Notes: a model not told the origin generated them from the letters alone. Counted from the stretch's first letter, positions 52,713 through 62,028 are shown. The stretch: DNA of 64,000 nt from CAZVBV01 sp964509975 (GCA_964509975.1 CAZDZO010000001.1:30545-94544); one strand, 5' to 3'. Numbers and translations are program-made.

Positions 52713-55343
52713 ATGTCACATTTTGATTCTTTTACTCACTTTGCAAAAAACACACTCATTCTTTCTCAAGAAGAAATGCGTCGACTGGGAGAAAAACAAG
52801 TTCAAACCCAACACCTTCTACTTGGGATTCTCCGACAGCCAAAATCTACTGGTGGCGGAGTCTTGCGAAGTTTTGGAATAACGTATGAAAATGCATTCCG
52901 CATCGCAGAAACACTAAAGGACCCCAAGAAGGTTTCTCCCGAAGACGAACAAAATATTTTCTCTGCTTTCTCTCAAAAAATCATCGAACTCGCTGCACAA
53001 ACAGCCCTTAATTCTGGGCATGCGATGGTAGACTCTGAACATATCCTTTATGCGATAGTAAAACAAAAAGATTGCGGTGCCATTCATATTTTGGAAAATT
53101 TATTGGTAAAACCAGAACAAGTTGTCACTCATCTCGAAGAGCTTTTTCAAAGCGCTCCGATTCAGGGCCAAGCGGGAACAAATCCAAACTCTCCAAATAT
53201 GCCCCAAATCGAAAACTTTCTCAATGGACTTCATGGAATCTTGGTTGGAATGACAGTGGGACTACAAGAAGAAGGGGACACTGGTGGCGGTGGGCAGTTT
53301 GCTCCAAGAGAAACTCATGATGAAGGTATGGCAGATGGGACATATGGTCCACGATCTTCACGAAAAAAGAAACTGGCCCTTGATTATTTCTGTACTGATT
53401 TCACAGAAATGGCGGCTGAAGGAAAGATTGATAAAATCGTTGGTCGAGACAAAGAAATTAAGAGAGCGATACAAATTCTTTCGCGAAAAACAAAAAATAA
53501 TCCTGTTCTTCTTGGGGACCCGGGAGTCGGAAAAACTGCTATTGTCGAAGGACTAGCACAACATATTATTAATGGAACTGTTCCTGATAGCTTGGTCGAT
53601 AAGCGCGTATTATCGCTTTCGATGTCAAACTTAGTGGCGGGAACAAAATACCGTGGAGAGTTCGAAGAACGATTAAAACGAATTATCGACGAAGCTTCTG
53701 CGGCGGAAAATGAAGTGATTCTTTTTATCGACGAGCTCCATACAATTATTGGTGCCGGGTCAGCCGAAGGATCTTTGGATGCGGCAAATATTCTCAAGCC
53801 TGCCCTTTCTCGAGGGTTGATTCAAATGGTGGGAGCAACAACCATGGAAGAATACCGAAAACACGTAGAAAAAGATTCTGCGCTCGCCAGACGGTTTCAG
53901 CCCATTGATGTTCCAGAGCCAACCGTAGACGAAGCTATTGAAATCCTTCAAGGACTGTGTCCTCATTATGAAAAACATCATGTCGTAAAAATCGATGACA
54001 AAGCAATCCGTTCTGCAGTTAAGCTCTCTGACCGATACGTTAATGATCGATTCTTGCCAGACAAGGCACTTGATTTGTTGGACGAAGCCTGTGCCTCTAA
54101 ATCCTTAACGAATAACGCTAATGGGAAAGAAATTCGAGACTTGAGAAAAAAACTTACCAAAACACAAAAAGACAAAGAAACGGCTGTTATCGGGCAAAAC
54201 TATGAAAAAGCGAATCGGCTTCACCAAGAAGAAGAGCGATTGCAGTTGGCAATTCAGACAATGAAATCCAAAGCCGCTGCCGGAAAAACACCAAAAAAAA
54301 TAACCGAACAAGATATTGCTCGAATGCTCGAACAAATGACAAGTATTCCGATGAGTGCCATGTTGGATGGGGAATCTGTACACCTTCAAAATCTTGAACA
54401 AACGCTTCAAGAAAAAGTAATTGGACAAGAAAAAGGTGTTTTGAAAATTTCACAAGCAATCAGAAGGGCTCGAGTAGGACTACAAAATCCAAACCGACCA
54501 CTGGGAGTATTTCTTTTCCTTGGTCCAACGGGAGTGGGGAAAACCGAACTCGTAAAACAGCTCGCCAAAGAGGTCTATCATGATGACAAGGCGCTAATAA
54601 AAATGGACATGTCTGAGTTCTCTGCTAGTCACACAGGTTCTCGACTTGTCGGGGCTCCTGCCGGATACATTGGACATGATGATGGGGGAGAATTGACCGA
54701 AAAAGTGAGACGAAAACCCTACTCCATTGTGCTCTTTGATGAAATTGAAAAAGCACACAAAGACGTGCACAACATGTTGTTGCAAATCTTTGAAGACGGA
54801 CATTTAACTGATGGCAAGGGACGACAAATTTCGTTCCGCAACACTATTATTATTTTGACCTCAAATATCGGCGCACAACGATTCCAAGCAACGGCTAATG
54901 CCATCGGGTTTTCCGATAATGAAAAAGATCTTTCTCATCATGAGCACGAGTTTGAATTAGCAAGTGATGACGTTATGAAAGATCTCAAACAAGCTTTTGT
55001 TCCGGAGTTTATCAATCGACTTGATTCTGTAGTGGTCTTTCACCCGCTCAACCGAGAATCGATTAAAAAAATTGTAAAACTTCAGATTGCAGAATTCCAA
55101 GAACGACTTCAGGAAAAAAATATTACATTACAAGTCGGGGGCTCAACGATTAATTCCTTGTCAAAAGCCGCCTATCATCCCGAATCCGGCGCCAGGCAAG
55201 TCAGGCGCATCTTGGCGGATAAGCTCGAGCATCCGCTAGCCGAAGGGATTCTAAGTGGGGAAATCAAAAAGAATGCTTTTCTCAAGGTTTCTTTTGATGG
55301 AAAAACCGAGCTCTGTTCTTTCTCTCCCGTAACGAAGAAATAA
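52713..55343 (+). CDS. clpC: ClpC-type AAA+ unfoldase
   Basis: 876 aa; unfolds proteins for ClpP. N-domain with two Clp repeats (1-150), a Gly-rich linker, D1 AAA with GDPGVGKTAIVEG near 268 and FIDELHTIIGAG near 340. The UVR-like segment is YEKANRLHQEEERLQ near 492. D2 AAA has FLGPTGVGKTELVK near 604, and the C-terminal D2-small domain follows. The UVR motif favours ClpC over ClpB, though the middle coiled coil is short. No clpP or ctsR is adjacent. Confidence 0.9.
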   Translation: MSHFDSFTHFAKNTLILSQEEMRRLGEKQVQTQHLLLGILRQPKSTGGGVLRSFGITYENAFRIAETLKDPKKVSPEDEQNIFSAFSQKIIELAAQTALNSGHAMVDSEHILYAIVKQKDCGAIHILENLLVKPEQVVTHLEELFQSAPIQGQAGTNPNSPNMPQIENFLNGLHGILVGMTVGLQEEGDTGGGGQFAPRETHDEGMADGTYGPRSSRKKKLALDYFCTDFTEMAAEGKIDKIVGRDKEIKRAIQILSRKTKNNPVLLGDPGVGKTAIVEGLAQHIINGTVPDSLVDKRVLSLSMSNLVAGTKYRGEFEERLKRIIDEASAAENEVILFIDELHTIIGAGSAEGSLDAANILKPALSRGLIQMVGATTMEEYRKHVEKDSALARRFQPIDVPEPTVDEAIEILQGLCPHYEKHHVVKIDDKAIRSAVKLSDRYVNDRFLPDKALDLLDEACASKSLTNNANGKEIRDLRKKLTKTQKDKETAVIGQNYEKANRLHQEEERLQLAIQTMKSKAAAGKTPKKITEQDIARMLEQMTSIPMSAMLDGESVHLQNLEQTLQEKVIGQEKGVLKISQAIRRARVGLQNPNRPLGVFLFLGPTGVGKTELVKQLAKEVYHDDKALIKMDMSEFSASHTGSRLVGAPAGYIGHDDGGELTEKVRRKPYSIVLFDEIEKAHKDVHNMLLQIFEDGHLTDGKGRQISFRNTIIILTSNIGAQRFQATANAIGFSDNEKDLSHHEHEFELASDDVMKDLKQAFVPEFINRLDSVVVFHPLNRESIKKIVKLQIAEFQERLQEKNITLQVGGSTINSLSKAAYHPESGARQVRRILADKLEHPLAEGILSGEIKKNAFLKVSFDGKTELCSFSPVTKK

Positions 55344-55349
55344 GAAGCG

Positions 55350-55377
55350 TTGACACTCGGTTGAAAATTTGTACCAT
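55350..55377 (+). promoter_or_regulatory. Promoter of the KH-R3H gene
   Basis: TTGACA (55350-55355), 16-nt spacer, TACCAT (55372-55377), then 8 nt to ATG 55386: a leaderless layout. Confidence 0.6.
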
Positions 55378-55385
55378 CGCTCCCG

Positions 55386-55835
55386 ATGGAGACAATTATT
55401 CAGAAAGCGTTGAAAATTCTCCTCGATAAATACGGAGCCCAGTACGATTGCGTTACTATTTTGGAGGAAAATGGGCATTATCGAGCCAGTATTGAAACGC
55501 CAGAACCGGCAAAACTTATTGGGCGCAATGGAGCTATTTTGAGTGCTTTACAGCTGGTTCTCAAGAATGTTCTTTGGAGTCAAAATGAAGAAAAGGCATT
55601 TGTAACACTCGATATTGATGGGTACCGACAAGATCAATACGAAAAAATTTATGCTCGCGTAAAGGGAACTATCGAAATGATGAAGGAGAGAGGGTTGTCA
55701 GAGGTAAAGCTCACTCCAATGAAACCGTTCGTTCGTCGATTGGTTCATCTATGGATTGCTGAGAATTATCCCGACCTGACTACTGATTCTGTTGGTGAGG
55801 GACTCGCCCGAGCAATACAGGTTCGATACAAGTAA
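55386..55835 (+). CDS. KH-R3H RNA-binding protein (Jag/KhpB-like)
   Basis: 149 aa. KH domain with KLIGRNGAILSALQ (GxxG = GRNG, near residue 43) and an R3H domain with VRRLVHLWIAENYPDLTT near 118. It lacks the N-terminal Jag domain, so it is the short form. KhpB-type proteins bind many RNAs and affect cell shape and division. yidC and rpmH, its usual partners, are not here. Followed after 11 nt by an unknown gene. Confidence 0.87.
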   Translation: METIIQKALKILLDKYGAQYDCVTILEENGHYRASIETPEPAKLIGRNGAILSALQLVLKNVLWSQNEEKAFVTLDIDGYRQDQYEKIYARVKGTIEMMKERGLSEVKLTPMKPFVRRLVHLWIAENYPDLTTDSVGEGLARAIQVRYK

Positions 55836-55846
55836 ATCTATTTCAA

Positions 55847-56179
55847 ATGAGAGAAGAAGTACCAGTCTCATCCGAAACAAGAGAACAATTAATGCAAATA
55901 ATTGGAGATCTCTCTACGGAAACAAGGGCCGGATTAGTACAAAAATTTGATGAGCTTAACCAGCTTCTTGGTGGGAAAATGCCAGCCACTACTTCTGATG
56001 AAAAAATATTATGTATCTTGGTAGAAATAGACTCAATGAGAAAACAAGAAGCCATACAAGCTTTTATTAATGGACCAGAGAGTGATACTTGTGCAAGTCA
56101 TCTGGAGGAAAGGCCGCTTCACAGGCCAATGAGATTGTTGTCTTGGAAAAAAGATCCTTTTGGTCCCACTCCCTACTAG
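55847..56179 (+). CDS. Hypothetical protein, 110 aa
   Basis: Not recognised. Mostly helical N-terminal ~75 residues (ETREQLMQIIGDLSTETRAG) and a Pro/Arg-rich tail with two His. No membrane segment. Close spacing behind the KH-R3H gene suggests co-transcription. Confidence 0.45.
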   Translation: MREEVPVSSETREQLMQIIGDLSTETRAGLVQKFDELNQLLGGKMPATTSDEKILCILVEIDSMRKQEAIQAFINGPESDTCASHLEERPLHRPMRLLSWKKDPFGPTPY

Positions 56180-56232
56180 TCTTTTTCAAAATTATGGGAA
56201 AAATTCAAACTACGATAAAATCAAATTCGTAA

Positions 56233-56261
56233 TTGATAATTGATAATTCGTAATTTATAAT
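56233..56261 (+). promoter_or_regulatory. Promoter of alaS within an AATT-rich repeat
   Basis: TTGATA (56233-56238), 17-nt spacer, TATAAT (56256-56261), then 6 nt to ATG 56268. The spacer consists of repeated ATTGATAATTCGTAATT-type words. Confidence 0.6.
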
Positions 56262-56267
56262 TGAGAG

Positions 56268-58079
56268 ATGATCACAACAGACGACCTGAGAACGAAATGG
56301 CTCGCTTTCTACGAAGCGAAGGGACACAAGGTTATTCCTTCTGCTGGGGTTATTCCTGAAAACGATCCGACCGCTCTCTTCCATAACTCTGGAATGCATC
56401 CGCTGATCCCCTATCTCATGGGAGAGGTTCATCCCGAGGGAGTTCGCCTTGCAAGCTCTCAAAAATGCATTCGAACCATTGATATTGATGAAGTCGGGGA
56501 CGCAACCCATCTGACATTTTTTGAAATGCTTGGAAACTGGTCATTGGGAGATTATTTTAAAGAAGATAAAATTGCTTGGTCGTTTGAATTTTTGACCAAA
56601 GAACTCGAATTGCCGATCGAAAAATTAGCTGTCTCTGTTTACGAAGGAGACGACGACGTGGATCGAGACGAGGTTTCTGCCGCTCACTGGGTTGACGCCG
56701 GAATTCCCCAAGAACGAGTCGCCTTCCTCCCAGCGAGTGAAAACTGGTGGGCGGTCGGAGAAGTTGGTCCGTGCGGCCCAGACAGTGAAATGTTTTATTG
56801 GGTTGGCGAAGGCGCGGCGCCAAAAAGTTTCCAAGAAAGCTGGGAAGATCCTAATTGGGTTGAAATTGGAAATGACGTTTTCATGACCTTCCACCGAGAC
56901 AGTGATGGAACTCTTCATCCGTTGCCCCAGAAAAATGTCGACACCGGAATGGGACTTGAGCGCCTCATCACCGTAATAAATGGATTTCAGTCGATTTATC
57001 AGACCGATGCGTTTTCCGATATTTTAAAAAAAATTGCGGAACTTTCTGGTCACCCAGAGATCCTAAAAAATCCTATTGCGGAAACAGAAGTGGGAAATTC
57101 TAGCCGTATCATTGCCGATCATCTCCGAACCGCAACGGTTATGCTGGGAGATGGCATCGTTCCATCAAACACTGATCAAGGATATATTTTACGACGAATT
57201 ATCCGACGAGCCATTCGTCACGGAAGAAGGATAGACATTGAACACATTTTTTGTTCAAGCATTGCGGAAGTGGTTATTGCTAAGCTTTCCACACATTATT
57301 CCGATTTAAAAAAGAAAGAATCGTTTATTTTTGAAGAGCTCACACGAGAGGAAACGTTATTTTCCAAAACCCTGACAAATGGTGAACGGGAGTTTGAAAA
57401 ACTCGCCGCAAAGATATTAGAATTTTCCCCAAAGAAAGAAGTAAGCGGAAAGAGTGCGTTTAATTTGTATGAAACTTACGGATTCCCTCTTGAGATGACG
57501 ATGGAATTGGCGAAAGAAAAAGAAATGACTGTTCATGAAAACGGATTTTACAAAGCGCAAAAAGCACATCAGGAACTTTCTCGTGCTGGAGCTGAGAACA
57601 AATTTAAAGGAGGATTGGGCGACACTACTGACATGACCGTGAAACTTCACACCACGGCACACCTCATGGTGGCAGCCATGCGAGAGATTCTCGGGGAACA
57701 CGTTGATCAACGAGGATCGAACATCACGCCAGAGCGATTGCGGTTTGATTTTTCTCATGATGAGAAACTCACTGATGATCAAAAGTCAGCGATTGAGAAA
57801 TGGGTGAATGAAGCCATTGCGGCCGATGCCGAGCAGGTGCTTGAAGAAGTTCCAAAGGCTGAAGCCGAGAATGATCCAACGATTGTGGGAGCGTTTTGGG
57901 AAAAATATCCTGATACGGTAAAAGTCTATAGCTTCAAAGATGCCACTGGGAAAGTCTGGTCTCGTGAGCTCTGTGGAGGTCCGCACTGGGCACGAACGGG
58001 AAACTTGGGAACGTTTAAAATCAAAAAAGAAGAAAGTTCTTCTCGGGGGGTTCGAAGGATTAAAGCGGTGTTAGTATAA
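56268..58079 (+). CDS. alaS: Alanyl-tRNA synthetase lacking the C-Ala domain
   Basis: 603 aa versus about 870 in most bacteria. The class II catalytic core is present (LASSQKCIRT motif, THLTFFEMLGNWSLGDYF near residue 85, GNDVFMTFHRD). An editing-type domain follows with HTTAHLM near 462 and a late CGGPHW. The sequence ends just after SRGVRRIKAVLV, so the C-terminal oligomerisation/C-Ala domain is absent. The ATG is 6 nt after TATAAT. Tail-to-tail with the next gene. Confidence 0.95.
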   Translation: MITTDDLRTKWLAFYEAKGHKVIPSAGVIPENDPTALFHNSGMHPLIPYLMGEVHPEGVRLASSQKCIRTIDIDEVGDATHLTFFEMLGNWSLGDYFKEDKIAWSFEFLTKELELPIEKLAVSVYEGDDDVDRDEVSAAHWVDAGIPQERVAFLPASENWWAVGEVGPCGPDSEMFYWVGEGAAPKSFQESWEDPNWVEIGNDVFMTFHRDSDGTLHPLPQKNVDTGMGLERLITVINGFQSIYQTDAFSDILKKIAELSGHPEILKNPIAETEVGNSSRIIADHLRTATVMLGDGIVPSNTDQGYILRRIIRRAIRHGRRIDIEHIFCSSIAEVVIAKLSTHYSDLKKKESFIFEELTREETLFSKTLTNGEREFEKLAAKILEFSPKKEVSGKSAFNLYETYGFPLEMTMELAKEKEMTVHENGFYKAQKAHQELSRAGAENKFKGGLGDTTDMTVKLHTTAHLMVAAMREILGEHVDQRGSNITPERLRFDFSHDEKLTDDQKSAIEKWVNEAIAADAEQVLEEVPKAEAENDPTIVGAFWEKYPDTVKVYSFKDATGKVWSRELCGGPHWARTGNLGTFKIKKEESSSRGVRRIKAVLV

Positions 58080-58085
58080 ACCCCT

Positions 58086-58316
58086 TTACTCCATTTCTGC
58101 GGCCTTCAAAAGGGTTCCAACTTCTTCCGCAACTTGTTCTGAAAGGCTTCCTCTTTCTAAGCAGTTTCCCACGGCGGCATCAACCGTTTTTTCCGAAAAA
58201 TAAATGCCCAATTCGGGATATTCTTTGGTAAATTTTTCCACTATTTTTATTGGAGAAAGAGTTCTTTGGAGAATCGCTTCTGCAGATTTCACCGTTCCTG
58301 TTGATCTATGTCCCAT
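58086..58316 (-). CDS. Hypothetical protein, 76 aa
   Basis: Not recognised. Helical small protein with segments TVKSAEAILQRTLSPIKIVEKF and ERGSLSEQVAEEVGTLLKAAEME. It has a good promoter of its own (58343-58370) and a ~20-nt leader, so it is probably real. Confidence 0.5.
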   Translation of the reverse strand: MGHRSTGTVKSAEAILQRTLSPIKIVEKFTKEYPELGIYFSEKTVDAAVGNCLERGSLSEQVAEEVGTLLKAAEME

Positions 58317-58342
58317 GGTTTATTTATCACTCTACCTCTTTA

Positions 58343-58370
58343 ACTATAGCATGTTTTTATAAAAAGTCAA
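58343..58370 (-). promoter_or_regulatory. Promoter of the 76-aa gene
   Basis: On the minus strand TTGACT (plus 58365-58370), 16-nt spacer, TATAGT (plus 58343-58348). Confidence 0.6.
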
Positions 58371-58418
58371 CACTATGATTGTCTAAGCCGGTTCTGGGCT
58401 GTGTCCTAAACCTCTCGT

Positions 58419-58443
58419 GATCCTGAAACAAGTTCTGGATGAC
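58419..58443. repeat. REP-like stem-loop
   Basis: GATCCTGAAACAAGTTC... at 58419-58443 reads on the other strand as GTCATCCAGAACTTG-type, with stem ATCCaGAAC/GTTCtGGAT. It belongs with the other GTCATYC palindromes of the window and lies just after pyrF. Confidence 0.5.
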
Positions 58444-58448
58444 GTGAA

Positions 58449-59279
58449 CTATTTTTGTAGCTGATACAAATCCTCCATCGCTACTCGCGCTTCTTTCGCG
58501 TAGTCTTTTCCGCTACTCGCGTAGAGAACAGAGCGTGAGACGGGAACAATAACTCCGATTCCGTCTTTTTGAACGGCTTTCACCGCGTCCATATCACCTC
58601 CCTGCGCCCCAACTCCTGGACAAAGAAACCACGTGTGTGGCATTTCTTCCCGGAAAAATTTCAAAAAATCTGGTTCAATCGTTGCTCCAATAACTGCCCC
58701 AACCGCTGAAAACATATTCTTTTCTGATTGCGTGGTAACGTTCCATGATTCCACCATTTCCGCGATTCGGAGTGATATTTCTGCTTCTCCTCCTTGAAAT
58801 TCAACTGCTGATGGATTGGAGGTTCGAACCAATACAAAGATTCCTTTTCCGTCCTTTTCACAGTAGTTGAGGAAGGGGAGGATTCCGTCTGTTCCCAAGA
58901 GTGGGTTCACTGTGAGGGCGTCACATTCCAGTGGGGATCCCTTGCCGAAGTAAGCCTTTGCGTACGCCTCTGCAGTCGCCCCTATATCGTTTCTTTTCCC
59001 ATCGACGAGTGTTATCAGCCCGAGCTCTTTTGCAAGCTTGAGAAGAATTTCTACAGCTTTAATTCCCTCTGCCCCAAATTGCTCGAAATACGCCATCTGA
59101 ATCTTAATTCCACAGATGAGATCGTGTGTGGCTTTCATAATTTCTGTGCAAAATTCAAGTGCCCCTTTGACATCTTTTGAAATTCCTTTGGGAAACTTGT
59201 CTGGGTTCGGATCGAGCCCAAGCATGAGAATAGATCCTTTTTCTTTGACCGCCGTTTCCAATGTTTCTGAAAAATTCAT
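58449..59279 (-). CDS. pyrF: Orotidine 5'-phosphate decarboxylase (type 2)
   Basis: Last step of UMP synthesis, 276 aa. Catalytic DGKRNDIGATA near residue 90 is the type 2 (PyrF-2) motif; also ILMLGLDPNPDKFP near the start and FLCPGVGAQGGD near 224. ATG 59279 starts the conserved sequence. TTGCCC, 17 nt, AATAAT (plus 59287-59292) lie 7 nt upstream, a leaderless start. Other pyr genes are not in the window. Confidence 0.95.
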   Translation of the reverse strand: MNFSETLETAVKEKGSILMLGLDPNPDKFPKGISKDVKGALEFCTEIMKATHDLICGIKIQMAYFEQFGAEGIKAVEILLKLAKELGLITLVDGKRNDIGATAEAYAKAYFGKGSPLECDALTVNPLLGTDGILPFLNYCEKDGKGIFVLVRTSNPSAVEFQGGEAEISLRIAEMVESWNVTTQSEKNMFSAVGAVIGATIEPDFLKFFREEMPHTWFLCPGVGAQGGDMDAVKAVQKDGIGVIVPVSRSVLYASSGKDYAKEARVAMEDLYQLQK

Positions 59280-59321
59280 CGTCTGTATTATTGAGGAATG
59301 AGGACTTTTGGGCAATAGAAA

Positions 59322-59505
59322 AAGGGCGTCAATCTTCTCCAAATCAAGAACCACATAGGTAGGAAGAGAAAGCGACGCCCCGTAGAACCCAGAGGACTGA
59401 AGAACAGTCTTAGGGTGTAGTGAAGGTCTGAGAGAAAGTAGTGTTTTTTCTCCAGAGCTTCCACTCAAAAGTCTGAATTAGATTTCTGCAACCTACTTAG
59501 ACTTA
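59322..59505 (-). ncRNA. Candidate ~180-nt structured RNA
   Basis: Bounded by a strong minus-strand promoter (59511-59538) and a terminator-like stem GGGCGTC/GACGCCC followed by T5 near 59321. Between them four hairpins can form: AAGTCT/AGACTT; GAGAAA/TTTCTC; CCC-GACTG-ttctt-CAGTC-GGG; and the terminal stem, which is extended by CTTtCTCT with GGAGAAG. The pyrF promoter starts just after it. A 58-codon ORF from GTG 59464 to 59288 overlaps and is the alternative; it has no Shine-Dalgarno and no motif. Length recalls 6S RNA, but I cannot assign a family. Confidence 0.4.
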
Positions 59506-59510
59506 CATAG

Positions 59511-59538
59511 ATAGTAACACCTCCCTTGTTTTTGTCAA
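59511..59538 (-). promoter_or_regulatory. Promoter of the candidate RNA
   Basis: On the minus strand TTGACA (plus 59533-59538), 16-nt spacer, TACTAT (plus 59511-59516). It begins immediately after the stop codon of the HerA-like gene. Confidence 0.6.
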
Positions 59539-62028
59539 TCATTTCTTCTCATCCTTTTTTGACACCGACTTCTTTTCTTCTTTCTTTACTTCGCCATCTT
59601 TTTGCGCCTTTCGTTTGTCTTGCTCTGGTCGCGCCCAACGCGCAATTTTACTCTCCACATCCGCTCGTGGTTTAGCGTATCGTTGCCGTGAAAATTTCAC
59701 AATTTTTTCTCGTCTCTCTTCCGGATCTTCTTCGTCGATAATTACCGGTGGTGGGAGCGTCGCCCCCGAAAACACCGTACTCGTCATCCCTTCCACCATA
59801 ATCCGGTTGTACACTTCATATTTTGGTAACGATGCGAGATCTATTGGGAGAATAACTTCTTCATCAAATTGTTCTGAAAACACTTTGGCATCATCGATTC
59901 CAATTTGAAAAGACACCAAACTTCCTACATTCCCAAACACCGCCGCCTGCACCTCTTCTGACATCTGCGCCACATACTGGTTCGCCATGGTGAGATTCAG
60001 TCTGTATTTTCTAGCTTCCGACAAAATAGTGGCAAACGAGTCGGTCGCAAAGTTCTGAAATTCATCCACATATAAATAAAAGTCTTTTCTGTCTTTTTCT
60101 GGAATGTCCGCTCGGCTCATCGCATCAAGTTGAAACTTGGTGACCAGCAGCGATCCAAGCATAGAAGAGTTATCTTCTCCTATTTTTCCTTTCGACAAAT
60201 TCACAATCACAATTTTCCCGGTGTCCATTGCAAATCGCAGATCGAGGGTTGATTTCGGTTGTCCAACAATGTTTCGAATTACGGGCGTCGAAAGAAATTG
60301 TCCGACTTTATTCTGAATTGGCCCAACCGCTTCCGCTAATTTCTGTGGCGCAAGTGCGCTAAATTCTGTCTCCCAAAAACTCCGCACCATCGGGTCTTCC
60401 ACGTAGTGAAGAATCTTCGCGCGATAGACTTTGTCTACGAGCATTCTCGTGATTCCAAGCATTGTCGTGTCTGGCGCTTCGACAAGTGCGAGTACTGTGT
60501 TTCGCAAGAAATGCTCCAATCTCGGTCCCCAAGAATCAATGTTTAATTTCTTAATCACTCCAATCAGGCCCGATGCAATCAGTCCTCGTTGTTCTGCATT
60601 TTTCCCTTCCAGCACGTTGAATGCCACGGGGAACTCTCGGTCCGAAGGATCAAAAAGTATCACATCATTCGTTCTGTTCTTTGGCACGAATCGTAAGACG
60701 GCTTCCGCCAAGTCTCCGTGCGGATCGATCACCGCAACCCCCTTTCCCGCTAAGATATCTGAAAAAATCATATTTTCCAGTAAGGTTGATTTCCCCATTC
60801 CTGTTTTTCCGATGATGTAGACATGTCGTCTTCGATCGTCGGGACGGATCCCGTATTTCACTCCATGGTTTCGGAAATTAGTTTGTCCAATAAGCGTGAC
60901 ATATTTTTCGCTTTCGTCCGGTAAATCTGCCGGTGGCTCGAGTTTTGCATTTTCCACCCACGTAATACGAGGGGTGCTCACCGTAACGGTTGGCAAGTGA
61001 TACATTGTCGCCAACTCTTCTTGTGAAAGAATAAACGGCGATTTTACGGCTCGATGGATAATTCTACGAAAGAGTCCTGATGATTCCCCGTGGGCAAATT
61101 TTCCCACCAAAAATCGATTCATTTGTGGTGCATCGAACTGGTGAAACGTCCCTGTTATTTCTCGCAGTTTTGCTTCTGCGTGAAGTTTATCGGTGTCAGA
61201 ATGAACATAAAGTGCTCGCACATTTACCGCAAAGGCGAGTCGGGAAATCTTATCAAACGCCGCCGAGTAAATCGTTTCTCTGTCGTGCCGTCCTGAAGAT
61301 GTTCTCTCGTCTACTTCCAAACTATCGTCATCGAGATCTTTGCGGCCAGACGAACCGTCTTTTCCTTTTTTCCAAGCGAAAAACAAATGAAGCAATCTCC
61401 AAATCGGAGCTCGTGCAATTCGCACCCATCGTCGTTTATCCAGTCGTGCCCATTGATATAGACTTCTGAACCAGTTCCATTGCCACACTCCACTTCTCAC
61501 CACATGCTTCAGCGCGTTATCAGCGGCCTCTTGCCACCTGGATCCCACCGGATTGATAACGAATTGCACGACGGCGGTGTCCCCCTTGTGCGGAAGATGC
61601 GAAAGCGCTGACGTCACAGCCCCCAGAGGATCTTGGAATTCTCTTGAGTTAGAATCATCAAATTGCGGGTACCTCTTAAACGGAAACACCCACGGATTGT
61701 AGGGTTTGAGCGTTGTAGAAATCACTTTTTTCTTTTCGATAAGTTTTTTTGTGAAATAATCAGACACCTCTTCAATTTCTACTTCTTTGTATTGTGCGTA
61801 GAACTGCGAAGAAACCAGTGTTCTCAGGTGAGTGGGAACCACCACATAAAAATGGATACGTCCTCCCGTGCAGACAATTTCAAAACTAATCGTCTCTTGT
61901 CCGCCTTTTTTTGCTTCTTTAGAAAGAAGTCCGTGGAGACTCGCCAGGATTTGTTCGAAAGCAAGGGGGCCTCTTTCGTTTTTCTTTGGTACCGATAGTC
62001 GCAACACTGTTTGTTTCGCTTTTGTCAT
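59539..62028 (-). CDS. HerA/VirD4-like ATPase 2
   Basis: 829 aa, paralogue of the protein at 39187-41664 but without an N-terminal membrane helix. Walker A GKTGMGKST near 408, VIDPHGDLAEAVLRFVP, Walker B FYLYVDEFQNFA near 655. A Lys/Glu-rich tail (VKKEEKKSVSKKDEKK) ends the protein. The region before the motor (ILSQEELATMYHLP) aligns with the paralogue's LTAEELTSIFHFP. The two may form a hetero-oligomeric translocation machine. No Shine-Dalgarno is evident. Confidence 0.8.
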   Translation of the reverse strand: MTKAKQTVLRLSVPKKNERGPLAFEQILASLHGLLSKEAKKGGQETISFEIVCTGGRIHFYVVVPTHLRTLVSSQFYAQYKEVEIEEVSDYFTKKLIEKKKVISTTLKPYNPWVFPFKRYPQFDDSNSREFQDPLGAVTSALSHLPHKGDTAVVQFVINPVGSRWQEAADNALKHVVRSGVWQWNWFRSLYQWARLDKRRWVRIARAPIWRLLHLFFAWKKGKDGSSGRKDLDDDSLEVDERTSSGRHDRETIYSAAFDKISRLAFAVNVRALYVHSDTDKLHAEAKLREITGTFHQFDAPQMNRFLVGKFAHGESSGLFRRIIHRAVKSPFILSQEELATMYHLPTVTVSTPRITWVENAKLEPPADLPDESEKYVTLIGQTNFRNHGVKYGIRPDDRRRHVYIIGKTGMGKSTLLENMIFSDILAGKGVAVIDPHGDLAEAVLRFVPKNRTNDVILFDPSDREFPVAFNVLEGKNAEQRGLIASGLIGVIKKLNIDSWGPRLEHFLRNTVLALVEAPDTTMLGITRMLVDKVYRAKILHYVEDPMVRSFWETEFSALAPQKLAEAVGPIQNKVGQFLSTPVIRNIVGQPKSTLDLRFAMDTGKIVIVNLSKGKIGEDNSSMLGSLLVTKFQLDAMSRADIPEKDRKDFYLYVDEFQNFATDSFATILSEARKYRLNLTMANQYVAQMSEEVQAAVFGNVGSLVSFQIGIDDAKVFSEQFDEEVILPIDLASLPKYEVYNRIMVEGMTSTVFSGATLPPPVIIDEEDPEERREKIVKFSRQRYAKPRADVESKIARWARPEQDKRKAQKDGEVKKEEKKSVSKKDEKK

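Noticed and set aside
59280..59468. N-terminal extension of pyrF from TTG 59468
   Set aside because: The extension has no PyrF similarity and would run through a terminator-like stem and a promoter; the family start is ATG 59279.
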